Source: Tharpella sp964457755
GTDB taxonomy: Bacteria; Desulfobacterota; Anaeroferrophillalia; Anaeroferrophillales; Tharpellaceae
NCBI GenBank assembly: GCA_964457755.1
Contig: CAYWGC010000020.1
Location: 1 to 54,937 of the forward strand
DNA length: 54,937 nucleotides
Direction of reading: 5' to 3'
Shown here: positions 23,243-31,190 of the stretch, piece after piece
Layout of the letters: every line of letters begins with the position of its first letter
Position numbering within the stretch: position 1 is the first letter of the stretch
Notes under the pieces: generated by a model
Database searches by the model: none
What the model was told of the DNA's origin: nothing
Seen by the model: the letters and a program-made list of their open reading frames with translations, nothing else
Position numbers and translations under genes: made by a program

Positions 23243-23917
23243 TTAAGAACAGAGCGCCGCTAGCCATTCTACGGCTCTGTCAGCACTGACACGGCTGGTG
23301 TTGATGACGACATCATAGAGTTTTGCGTCAGCCCAATTTTCTTTGAAATAGAATTTTATGTATTCGCTACTCTTTTTGTCCATAGCTTCAATCTGTTTTT
23401 GTGCTTGAGCAGTATCCAAATTGGGGTATTCAATTTGCAAACGGGCGATACGGTCGGCCATGGCGGCGACAATTCTAATGTTAATAACCCCGGCCTGATC
23501 GCGTAAAATACACTGGCCGCCACGACCAGTGATCATGACATTATTAAGCTGTCCCAGTTCCGAGATGATCTTGGTGATCATTTCACGATAGATATCGCTG
23601 TCGATCCACCCTTGTGTGTCGAAAGAGTAGGGGATCTTGTCGCGATCATCATAGGTCGTTTCCACTTCTTCGATGTCGTCGTGTTTGTGGTTTCTTTTAA
23701 AAATGTCGAGATCGATAATACGTGATAGATATGCCCAGACATTAATGTGTCCTTCGGCCTCAAACTCCATGACCGCCTGCTGCGACACCTTGGTGTGGCT
23801 GGCCACCTGTTCGACGATCTCCTTGTCAAGGTAGTCGTAGTTAAGTTTTTGGGCCAGGTTTTTGGCTATTTCCAGGCCTCCTGAAGCAAACTCTTTAGAA
23901 ATTGTGATAACCGGCAT
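23243..23917 (-). CDS. Cytidylate kinase-like family protein
   Basis: A 224-aa P-loop protein of the cytidylate-kinase-like family (PF13189 type). It begins MPVITISKEFASGGLEIAK; the ISxEFxSGG pattern is the modified phosphate loop of this family. Arg-rich lid-type sequence follows in ITGRGGQCILRD and VAAMADRIARLQ. The natural substrate of this family is generally unknown; canonical Cmk is a different protein. The ATG follows AAGGAGTAGCTG. A promoter lies upstream at 24028-24000. Confidence 0.83.
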   Translation of the reverse strand: MPVITISKEFASGGLEIAKNLAQKLNYDYLDKEIVEQVASHTKVSQQAVMEFEAEGHINVWAYLSRIIDLDIFKRNHKHDDIEEVETTYDDRDKIPYSFDTQGWIDSDIYREMITKIISELGQLNNVMITGRGGQCILRDQAGVINIRIVAAMADRIARLQIEYPNLDTAQAQKQIEAMDKKSSEYIKFYFKENWADAKLYDVVINTSRVSADRAVEWLAALCS

Positions 23918-23999
23918 CAGCTACTCCTTGCAATGGGCGAAAGTAAACCCCATGACGACTCGGGGTAAGCTCTTCTCTCTTGAAAAAGGCTTGGGGGCC

Positions 24000-24028
24000 T
24001 TCATAAACAATTTTTTCTGTCATGTCAA
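24000..24028 (-). promoter_or_regulatory. Sigma-70-type promoter of the cytidylate kinase-like gene
   Basis: On the minus strand TTGACA (24028-24023) is followed after 17 nt by TATGAA (24005-24000). The resulting leader has a short AAGGC/GCCTT hairpin and an ACCCC/GGGGT pair before the ribosome site. Confidence 0.65.
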
Positions 24029-24122
24029 ACGAAAATCGTTGTTTTAACATGGGAGATTACGCGCTTATCTTGAGTTTTCAGCGACTTTGATGACGGTTGC
24101 AAGCAGCTGATCTTGATTTTGG

Positions 24123-24151
24123 TGGACATGATCGCGGCTAATTGTTATAGC
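24123..24151 (+). promoter_or_regulatory. Candidate promoter for the HemN-like/selA unit
   Basis: TGGACA (24123-24128), 17-nt spacer, TATAGC (24146-24151). It lies in the 370-bp divergent gap between the cytidylate-kinase-like gene and the radical SAM gene. Confidence 0.45.
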
Positions 24152-24197
24152 CTAGCCCGGCTTGGCCGGAACCAAAGAAAAACTAAAAAGGGTAACT

Positions 24198-24274
24198 ATT
24201 CAGTTTGGAAGCACAAATTTTTTTGGTTCTAACTTTGTGTCTCCGAACTGAATAAGTTGAATAAACTGAATAAA
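24198..24274. repeat. 20-bp imperfect inverted repeat plus 9-nt tandem repeat before the HemN-like gene
   Basis: The arm 24198-24217 (ATTCAGTTTGGAAGCACAAA) matches the complement of 24234-24253 at 17 of 20 positions. Three copies of a 9-mer (CTGAATAAG, TTGAATAAA, CTGAATAAA) run from 24248 to 24274, right up to the ribosome site. The rest of the gap 23918-24286 holds only the two promoters listed. Confidence 0.8.
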
Positions 24275-24286
24275 AAGGAAGATTTT

Positions 24287-25543
24287 ATGCTTGTTGAAAC
24301 CTTTATGACGAAATTTCTCCGTTATCAAAATCAACGCTATCTGACTTTTGATGACTTTACGTTGCAAAAATTGCCCCGCGGCAAGCAGGAACGTGAATAT
24401 TTGCTCTATGTTCATATCCCTTTCTGTGAAGAGCTGTGTCCATATTGTTCTTTTAATCGCTACAAATTTCAGGAAGGTCCGGCACTGCGCTATTTTAAGG
24501 CGTTGCGTCAGGAAATCAAGCTCTATCGTGAACGCGATTTCAAGTGTACCGGGGTCTATGTTGGGGGCGGCACTCCTACGGTTCTGCCCGATGAATTGGC
24601 CGAAACTTTACAGCTTATCCGTGAGAGTTTTCCAGTGCGGGAGGTCTCGGTCGAGACCAACCCTAATCACTTGACCGATAAAATTGTGACAATTTTAAAC
24701 CAAGCGGGGGTTAATCGGCTTTCGGTTGGTGTCCAGAGTTTTGATGATGATCTTTTAAAGGCGATGGAGCGTTATCATAAATATGGCAGCGGTGCCGAGA
24801 TCGAGGCCAACATAAAACATTACAAGGACCGTTTCGATACCTTGAATGTTGATATGATCTTTAATTTTCCGCAGCAATCTTTAGAGTCGCTTCAACGTGA
24901 TCTTGAAATTATTAAGCGGCTGCCAGCCGATCAAGTGACCTTTTATCCACTGATGGTTTCGACGGCAACCGAAAAAGTTATTCGCAAAACCCTTGGTAAA
25001 GTTAATTACCGGCGCGAAAAACTCTATTATCAGGAAATTTTCAAACAACTTGAAACCGATTATAAGCCTGGTTCGGCTTGGTGCTTTTCGCGGCAGGAGG
25101 CGATGATTGATGAATATATTGTCGATTTTGATGAATATCTGGGAGTCGGCAGCGGCTCTTTCAGTTATCTGAATGGCAAGATTATGGCTAATACCTTCTC
25201 GGTTGAAGGATATTGTGAAAAACTTGAGCAAGATCAGCCGGCGGTTGCTTTCTGTAAAGATTTTTCCCTATTTGAGAGGATGCGCTATGATTTTATGATC
25301 AAACTTTTTGGCACAAGTATCGATATGGCGGTAATCCGGCGTCGTTATGGCAATTTTTTTACCGAAGCTCTCTGGAAAGAGCTGGCCCTTTTTAAAATCT
25401 TGGGAGCTCTTAAGGTGGATGGTAATCAACTCTCACTGACCAGAAAAGGTTACTATTACTGGGTTATTATGATGCGAGAGTTCTTTATAGGGGTCAATAA
25501 TTTTCGTGATATCTGTCGTGGTCGGGTCAAAGGTGGGGAGTAG
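24287..25543 (+). CDS. Radical SAM protein of the coproporphyrinogen III oxidase (HemN/HemW) family
   Basis: The 418-aa protein has the radical SAM cysteines in HIPFCEELCPYCSF (about residues 41-54), followed by VGGGTPTVLPDEL and SVGVQSFDDDLLKAM, all typical of HemN/HemW-like enzymes. The C-terminal HemN domain is present (FERMRYDFMIKLFG). It could be an anaerobic coproporphyrinogen dehydrogenase, a HemW haem chaperone or a haem-degrading relative; the CxxxCxYC-S ending favours HemW-like over true HemN. AAGGAAGATTTT precedes the ATG at 24287. It is 8 bp upstream of selA. Confidence 0.85.
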   Translation: MLVETFMTKFLRYQNQRYLTFDDFTLQKLPRGKQEREYLLYVHIPFCEELCPYCSFNRYKFQEGPALRYFKALRQEIKLYRERDFKCTGVYVGGGTPTVLPDELAETLQLIRESFPVREVSVETNPNHLTDKIVTILNQAGVNRLSVGVQSFDDDLLKAMERYHKYGSGAEIEANIKHYKDRFDTLNVDMIFNFPQQSLESLQRDLEIIKRLPADQVTFYPLMVSTATEKVIRKTLGKVNYRREKLYYQEIFKQLETDYKPGSAWCFSRQEAMIDEYIVDFDEYLGVGSGSFSYLNGKIMANTFSVEGYCEKLEQDQPAVAFCKDFSLFERMRYDFMIKLFGTSIDMAVIRRRYGNFFTEALWKELALFKILGALKVDGNQLSLTRKGYYYWVIMMREFFIGVNNFRDICRGRVKGGE

Positions 25544-25551
25544 AAGATAAG

Positions 25552-27018
25552 ATGCCAAAAAAATCTGGAGAGCAAAAAACGGCTTCCCAAAAATCAGATC
25601 TACAGCGTCGCCTGGCCGAGTTACCGGCGATTGATGAGCTCTTGCACGAAGCTTTGCGTCGGGGTTTATTACCGCGTTTTCCCCGGGGGTTGCTGGTCGA
25701 GCAGATCCGAGCTCAGCTCAAAATTGTTAAAGATCAGGTGGTTAAAGAGGGTTTGCCGGTGGCTGAGGCTCTGGTTGCGGAGGCTTTCTGGGCTGCCGTT
25801 GCGAGTTCTGTCGAAGATTATCTGGCGCCGGTCCTGAAACCGGTGATTAATGCGACCGGGGTAGTGATTCATACTAATCTGGGGCGTTCACCACTCTCCG
25901 CCATGGCCGCCGAGCAGATTGCTGGAATTGCCGGGCGCTACTCTAATCTTGAGTACGATCTTGAGACCGGCTCCCGCAGTATTCGCTATGTTAATGTTGA
26001 GGAGCTCTTGTGTCGTTTGAGCGGGGCCGAGGCGGCGATGGTCGTCAATAATAATGCCGGTGCCGTGTTACTGGCGCTTTCGGCTTTGTCTGCGGGGCGC
26101 GAAGTCGTGGTTTCCCGGGGCGAGCTGGTCGAGATCGGTGGCGCTTTCAGGATTCCAGAAATCATTGTCCAGGGCGGGGCCGTTTTGCGTGAAGTCGGGG
26201 CCACTAACCGGACTCATCTTAGAGATTATGAAGCGGCCATCAATGATGAGACCGCGATTTTACTTAAAGTTCATACCAGTAATTATCGCTTGTTAGGATT
26301 TACCGGTCAGCCTGAAACCCGCGACCTGGTGGCGTTAGGCCAAAAACATGGGATTCCGGTAGTTGAAGATCTGGGTAGCGGCAATCTGATCGATCTTAAA
26401 GCCTATGGTCTGGTTGGTGAACCGACAGTTACCGAGGTCATGGCCAGCGGGGTTGACCTGGCCACTTTCAGTGGCGATAAACTATTGGGTGGGCCGCAGG
26501 CGGGAATTATTGTGGGTCGTAAAGATTTGATCGATAATTTAAAAAAACACCCGCTGAATCGAGCTTTACGGATCGACAAGATGACCCTGGTCGGTCTCGA
26601 GGCAGTACTCAAATGCTATCTTGACCCGCTGACCCTGGTTGAAAAAATTCCGACCTTGAAGATGTTGACTTTAACTGCAGCCGAGTTGAAGAAAAAGGCC
26701 CAGAATCTGCGACGTTCTATTGTTAGAAATTGTTCAGATCCGGCCAGATTAAAGCTCAAAATTGAGGCGGGCAGCTCCCGGGCCGGAGGTGGGGCTCTGC
26801 CCATGATTGATCTGCCGACCTTTTGTCTGGGCCTTAAGATCGAGGGTGCAAGCTCGGCCCATCTCGAAAAACATCTGCGCAGCCGGGCGCTGCCGGTGGT
26901 GGTGCGGATTGTTGATGACTGGCTGGTTTTTGATCCGCGCACCATCTTTGTCGATGAATATGCGGAGATCGCCCGGGCTTGCCAGGAACTACTTTCGTTG
27001 TCGTCAGTTCAAAGTTAA
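25552..27018 (+). CDS. selA: L-seryl-tRNA(Sec) selenium transferase
   Basis: SelA converts Ser-tRNA(Sec) to Sec-tRNA(Sec) with selenophosphate, so the organism should make selenoproteins. The 488-aa length is normal. VINATGVVIHTNLGRSPLS begins the PLP fold, and the Schiff-base lysine is K310 in SGDKLLGGPQAG. No selB, selD or tRNA-Sec lies in the window. The last four residues (SVQS) and the stop codon are read from an intergenic heptad repeat that starts inside the gene. It probably shares a transcript with the radical SAM gene. Confidence 0.97.
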   Translation: MPKKSGEQKTASQKSDLQRRLAELPAIDELLHEALRRGLLPRFPRGLLVEQIRAQLKIVKDQVVKEGLPVAEALVAEAFWAAVASSVEDYLAPVLKPVINATGVVIHTNLGRSPLSAMAAEQIAGIAGRYSNLEYDLETGSRSIRYVNVEELLCRLSGAEAAMVVNNNAGAVLLALSALSAGREVVVSRGELVEIGGAFRIPEIIVQGGAVLREVGATNRTHLRDYEAAINDETAILLKVHTSNYRLLGFTGQPETRDLVALGQKHGIPVVEDLGSGNLIDLKAYGLVGEPTVTEVMASGVDLATFSGDKLLGGPQAGIIVGRKDLIDNLKKHPLNRALRIDKMTLVGLEAVLKCYLDPLTLVEKIPTLKMLTLTAAELKKKAQNLRRSIVRNCSDPARLKLKIEAGSSRAGGGALPMIDLPTFCLGLKIEGASSAHLEKHLRSRALPVVVRIVDDWLVFDPRTIFVDEYAEIARACQELLSLSSVQS

Positions 27019-27041
27019 GGGTTCAAAGTTCAGAGTTAATT
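27007..27041. repeat. Heptad array overlapping the selA 3' end
   Basis: In-phase units GTTCAAA, GTTAAGG, GTTCAAA, GTTCAGA, GTTAATT run from 27007 to 27041. The selA stop (27016-27018) lies inside the second unit. Confidence 0.85.
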
Positions 27042-27064
27042 GTTTGGATATTGGGATAGTTTTT

Positions 27065-28003
27065 TTGTCGAAAAACATTTTTAAAATTACTTTTCTGCTC
27101 CTGCTTGGTTTAGGGCTCTATCTTACCGCGGCCGGATTGAGCCGAGCCGCGTCATCTCAGGAATTACGGGCCGTGGTTCGGGTCTCCAAGGCTAACGTCC
27201 GCAAAGCTCCTGATAAACATAGCCCCCGCCTCTTCTCTTTACGTCGAAACAGTAAAGTCAAGATCCTCAAAGAGGGTGATCAATGGTTTTATATAGCAAC
27301 CGCCAAAGGCCGTCGGGGCTGGCTCTTTAAATCGTTATTAAAAATCATCAAACCACCTTTAATTGAGCCCGAGATCAATTTATTCTGTAACGATCTGAAC
27401 CCGGAACAGGAAATCTTTCTTAAATTAATAGTCAGCCGTTTGCGCAAAAAGCTGGTTCATGTCGAAGTCCGTCAGTTTGACTTTGTGGTTTCCCGGATCG
27501 CTGCCGATTCACTGGCCAACTCTGAGAGCAAAGTCGTACCGGCGGCCTCTTGGCTGATGCTGTTGCGGGTTTCTTTCAGCCGGGCTCTCTACCAGCAGGA
27601 GCAAGGAGAAGACCTTGAGGTCGGAACCATCGACCTCCTGCTCTACCAGAGATATCTCAAGTTGATGCTTGAAAGCCGTGACTTGCTACTTGCCGAAAGC
27701 ACTAGAAACCCCGCAATCTGGCCTCAGTTGGCAGCCCATGTAAAAGCCCTTAAAATATTAGTGGTACTAGCCGCTGAAAATGGTGACGAGGTTGCCTTAA
27801 GCGGTTTCTGGAAAAGTGCCTTCCCGGTTTTTGATGACTATATAATCCTCGATATCCATGGTTTTTCTCAATTTACCCTACATTCTGCAATCCCGGCCAG
27901 CGTTACCGATTTCAACAAATTTGTTCTTCCTGCACCCCAATTTCCCGATGGCAGTCGGGCACCAGCTGCCCTGGCCCATGATTTTTTCGGATGTACTTAT
28001 TGA
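27065..28003 (+). CDS. Exported SH3-domain (SH3b) protein of unknown function
   Basis: About 312 residues. A signal sequence (SKNIFKITFLLLLGLGLYL...SRA) precedes a bacterial SH3 domain: VVRVSKANVRKAPD, KVKILKEGDQWFYI and GRRGWLFKSLLK at about residues 37-95. SH3b domains often bind peptidoglycan. The remaining 200 residues resemble nothing I recognise. The frame is open from 26807 inside selA; I take the TTG at 27065, before the signal sequence, preceded by GGGATAG. The start is uncertain. A short gap of about 12 bp separates it from rmuC. Confidence 0.75.
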   Translation: MSKNIFKITFLLLLGLGLYLTAAGLSRAASSQELRAVVRVSKANVRKAPDKHSPRLFSLRRNSKVKILKEGDQWFYIATAKGRRGWLFKSLLKIIKPPLIEPEINLFCNDLNPEQEIFLKLIVSRLRKKLVHVEVRQFDFVVSRIAADSLANSESKVVPAASWLMLLRVSFSRALYQQEQGEDLEVGTIDLLLYQRYLKLMLESRDLLLAESTRNPAIWPQLAAHVKALKILVVLAAENGDEVALSGFWKSAFPVFDDYIILDIHGFSQFTLHSAIPASVTDFNKFVLPAPQFPDGSRAPAALAHDFFGCTY

Positions 28004-28014
28004 GGGAGTGTAGT

Positions 28015-29316
28015 GTGGAAGTGATTATAGATTGGTTGGCGGAAATCTTTTCGGGAATCAGTGTGTTTTTGTTGCTCGTAATTTTGTGGAAAATTACGAA
28101 CTCACAGAAGAGGGATGTTGGTGATATTATTCGGGAAGAGTTTCGACTAAGTCGCAATGAAAGTGCGGAAGATTCACGACGTTTGCGGGAAGAGGTGTCG
28201 CGGGCACAGAGAGTTGCCAGCGTGACCGTGGTGAAAATTATCAGCCAGGTCGGGAAGGTGCAGCAGGAGGGTTTGGGGACACTTGAAAAAAGGGTCCACT
28301 CTATCAGCGAAGCCCATGAAGTTCGTTTTGAAAAATTACGGGAGACGGTTTCAGCACAGCTCCTGTTATTGCAGGATGGCAATGAGAAGAAGCTTGAGCA
28401 GATGCGTCAGACCGTCGATGAGAAGTTGCAGAGTACCTTGGAAAAGCGTCTGGGAGAGTCTTTTAAGCTAGTGAGTGAGCGGCTCGAGGCGGTGCAGCGG
28501 GGTCTTGGGGATATGCAGAATCTTGCGAATGGCGTTGGTGATCTTAAGCGCATGTTGACCAATGTCAAGGCGAGGGGAACCTGGGGCGAATTTCAGCTTG
28601 GGGATATCCTGGAGCAGATTCTTACTCCGGATCAGTTTGCCAGAAATGTAAGGCCTAAAGCTGATTCCGGGGAGATTGTTGAGTATGCAGTTCGTCTTCC
28701 AGGTTTAAGTGATTCAGGATCAATTTGGTTGCCGATAGATTCCAAATTCCCCCAGGAAGACTACCAGAGATTATTGGATGGGGCTGAGAATGCCGATGCG
28801 GTTGTTGTCGAGAAATCAACCGCCGCCCTGCTTCGCTCAATTCATAGTTCAGCCAGAGATATTGCTGATAAATATATTGACCCGCCCCAGACCACAGATT
28901 TTGCGATTCTGTTTCTACCGACTGAGGGGCTTTATGCCGAAGTTCTGCGGCAGCCTGGTCTGGTTGAGAGTTTGCAGCAGCAGCATCGGGTGATGGTGGC
29001 CGGGCCTACGACCCTGGCCGCAATCCTTAATAGTTTGCGTATGGGTTTTCGGACTTTAGCCATTGAAAAGCGTTCAAGTGAAGTGTGGTCTTTGCTGGCG
29101 GCTGTAAAAACCGAGTTCGGCAAGTTTGAAGAGGTTTTGGTGAAAGTCAAAAGACAGCTTGATAGCGCCGCCAGTACGATTGCTATGACCGGGGTCAGAA
29201 CCCGGGCGATGGAGAAAAAACTTCGCGATGTCGAGAGTCTGCCAGCTGCCGATTCGGCAGATCTCCTGGGACTCGACAGGCACAAAAGTTCTGCCGAAGA
29301 GCAGGAATTGGAATGA
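28015..29316 (+). CDS. rmuC: DNA recombination protein RmuC
   Basis: The 433-aa protein has an N-terminal membrane helix (IFSGISVFLLLVILW), a long coiled coil (about residues 40-170, ending near LGDMQNLANGVGDL) and the RmuC nuclease-like core: NVKARGTWGEFQLGDILEQIL, WLPIDSKFPQEDYQRL and FLPTEGLYAEVL. RmuC limits inversions at short inverted repeats in E. coli. I use the GTG at 28015, which follows GAGGGAG and clears the previous stop. The ATG at 27991 would overlap that gene. Confidence 0.95.
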   Translation: MEVIIDWLAEIFSGISVFLLLVILWKITNSQKRDVGDIIREEFRLSRNESAEDSRRLREEVSRAQRVASVTVVKIISQVGKVQQEGLGTLEKRVHSISEAHEVRFEKLRETVSAQLLLLQDGNEKKLEQMRQTVDEKLQSTLEKRLGESFKLVSERLEAVQRGLGDMQNLANGVGDLKRMLTNVKARGTWGEFQLGDILEQILTPDQFARNVRPKADSGEIVEYAVRLPGLSDSGSIWLPIDSKFPQEDYQRLLDGAENADAVVVEKSTAALLRSIHSSARDIADKYIDPPQTTDFAILFLPTEGLYAEVLRQPGLVESLQQQHRVMVAGPTTLAAILNSLRMGFRTLAIEKRSSEVWSLLAAVKTEFGKFEEVLVKVKRQLDSAASTIAMTGVRTRAMEKKLRDVESLPAADSADLLGLDRHKSSAEEQELE

Positions 29317-29348
29317 TCCTTTAGGGTTGTTTTTGTTTTCCCTGCAAA

Positions 29349-30572
29349 TCAATCTGCCGGTGGCACCCAGCCATCGTTCAAAGTCTTCATAAAAGCGACC
29401 AGGGCCCACTCCTCTTCCTCGGTTAGTCCCAGATCACCAAGTTCATCGCGGTTGATATTTTCTGTCACCTCAGCGGCGGGCCAGCAGTTTTTGCCGGGTA
29501 GAGGGTTTGCGGTTTTCTCGCAGGCCGGCAGGCGGTCTCGGACATTGTAGAAATGGACGATCTCTTTGAGGCTTTTAAAAACACCATTGTGTCCGTATGA
29601 TTTAGCAAATCCCGGGTGCGGACGTTTATCGACATTACGCAGGGTTGTAACCTTATGTTTCCCTAAGTTTTCATCGGTATATCTGGCAAATCGAGGAACG
29701 GTTTTAAGAAAGCCGCCGAGCCCGGTATCAATCCATTTCCGGCCCTCGGGGTTGATCTCTTTTGGCATTTGATACCAAGTGTTTTCAAGGTTTCTGGGAG
29801 TGCCCAGGTTGTCGTAGGTGAAGTCGGTAAAAAGTGGCGGTGAGCCATCTTTACTGGGCAAGCTGGGGTGGCACTCGGCGCAGCTGCCTTTGTCTTCATC
29901 GTTAAAAAGCTGCAGCCCCAGTATCTCCTCTTTAGTCAGAGGATACCTCTCTGGGTCTTTGAGATAGTAGTCATATTTGGAGCTGAAAGCATTTACTTCT
30001 ACTGAAGCTTCAAAGGCTGTTATGGCCTGGGCGATGGCGTTGTAGGCGTTAATCGTGTTATTGCATATTGTTTCGCCGTAAATGATGCGAAAAAGAGTGC
30101 CGTAATCAGACTCGCAAACCAACTCAACTACCCGTTCCGCTCCCTTAAGGTTCTGCTCTAGCGGATTGAGAAAGGGGCCCTGCGCCTGCTCGGCAGTGGG
30201 GTTGCCTAAAAACCAACCCGTGGCCCGGCCATCCTGAAAGTTACCGCCGACAAACATCTCTTCACTGGGGTCGTAGTGGAAAATTGGGCTGAAAGTCGCA
30301 TAGGCCGCGGAAGGTGGCTTGCGGTTACCTGAGCGGCTGGCTAAGGCTCCTGGATAAACTGCTGCATGAGCATTGATCTCAGAACTTTCCCCCATCCAGC
30401 CGGCGGCCGGGTCGTGACAGGTAGCGCAGGCCTGACCCGGGGGCTCGGAGAGATTTTTATCGAAGAAGATCAGTTTACCCAAATGTTCAATGGGGTTAAG
30501 TTTTGGCTCCTGGGCGGCTACTGCCAACGGGTTTGCTACAATCAGGATAAGAATTAATAGAGATTTATACAA
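29349..30572 (-). CDS. Dihaem cytochrome c peroxidase / MauG family protein
   Basis: A 407-aa periplasmic protein with a signal peptide and two CxxCH haem c sites, CATCH (about residue 50) and CAECH (about 230). The family normally reduces H2O2 with electrons from cytochrome c, or acts like MauG. His/Met axial candidates lie between the haems (GGNFQDGRATGW). The frame is open to 30638, but the TTG at 30572 has AGGAGG six bases upstream and puts the signal peptide (YKSLLILILIVANP) at the N-terminus, so that is the start. It converges with rmuC. Confidence 0.92.
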   Translation of the reverse strand: MYKSLLILILIVANPLAVAAQEPKLNPIEHLGKLIFFDKNLSEPPGQACATCHDPAAGWMGESSEINAHAAVYPGALASRSGNRKPPSAAYATFSPIFHYDPSEEMFVGGNFQDGRATGWFLGNPTAEQAQGPFLNPLEQNLKGAERVVELVCESDYGTLFRIIYGETICNNTINAYNAIAQAITAFEASVEVNAFSSKYDYYLKDPERYPLTKEEILGLQLFNDEDKGSCAECHPSLPSKDGSPPLFTDFTYDNLGTPRNLENTWYQMPKEINPEGRKWIDTGLGGFLKTVPRFARYTDENLGKHKVTTLRNVDKRPHPGFAKSYGHNGVFKSLKEIVHFYNVRDRLPACEKTANPLPGKNCWPAAEVTENINRDELGDLGLTEEEEWALVAFMKTLNDGWVPPAD

Positions 30573-30670
30573 CGTAACCTCCTGTGTCTCGGAAATTGTT
30601 GTCGAGATAATACAAAAGAACCCTCCATATCTTCTCATAGATATATTTTTCGTGTAAATATTCAGCCGTT

Positions 30671-30785
30671 GCCCTCAAGTTACCGGGATTGGGGTCATTG
30701 CTGGTACAAGGTGCGTCAGTACCCCGAGCTTCGCAGTGAGCTTAGCGAGGAAGCACCCTTGGGGTGTGACCCCGTTTATGAGGGC
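30671..30785. repeat. Palindromic element bounded by GCCCTCA/TGAGGGC
   Basis: GCCCTCA (30671-30677) and TGAGGGC (30779-30785) bound a 115-bp element. Its part AGCGAGGAAGCACCCTTGG resembles the extra segment of the family A copy at 18618-18778 (AGCGAGGAAGTACTCTTGG), two mismatches in 19. Confidence 0.65.
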
Positions 30786-31015
30786 GAAGCGATGTTCGAT
30801 GTTGTTGATTACAACTTTTCGGTGGGTTGGCCGAATAGTTACTTTTTTTGATCTTAAATAGGTGCAGAAACGAGTGTATAGTAAACTTGATCCATACAGA
30901 TTAGTGGACAGCTTTGAAAATGTCAACCAGGTTGAGTATGATTTTTTGTGACCAATATTTCAAAGTCAGATTGCTCTTGGTTAGGAAAAAATAATTTTAG
31001 ATCTTCGAAAGAGGC

Positions 31016-31043
31016 TTGACTTTTATCTTTTTTAGTTTAGAAT
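31016..31043 (+). promoter_or_regulatory. Promoter of the Gld-type ABC operon
   Basis: TTGACT (31016-31021), 16-nt spacer, TAGAAT (31038-31043). Transcription would begin near 31050, giving a leader of about 140 nt. Confidence 0.65.
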
Positions 31044-31088
31044 CCAGTCGCTTGTTGTTGTTTACGGTGAGAGCATCATTGAAGTTTG

Positions 31089-31128
31089 CGAGGTTTCCGG
31101 ACTGTTTTCGGAAGCCTCGATTATTTTG
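31089..31128 (+). promoter_or_regulatory. Leader hairpin upstream of the ABC operon
   Basis: CGAGGTTTCCG (31089-31099) pairs with CGGAAGCCTCG (31109-31119), with one G-U pair, followed by ATTATTTTGG. The T-rich tail makes it a possible weak attenuator or a terminator. Confidence 0.5.
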
Positions 31129-31190
31129 GTCTCTTTCTTAATGGTAGCTGTAAACGGTTCTATTTTTACATTGGATAGGAGAGTTTTAAG

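Larger units (their letters stand above)
30573..31190. other. Gene-free stretch with repeat element and promoter
   Basis: This 618-bp gap holds a family-A-like repeat (30671-30785), a promoter for the ABC operon (31016-31043) and a leader hairpin (31089-31119). Frames here are short and repeat-derived; I see no gene. Confidence 0.7.

Noticed and set aside
30669..30926. Small frames on both strands after the cytochrome peroxidase gene
   Set aside because: They run through the palindromic repeat and show no ribosome site or protein-like pattern.
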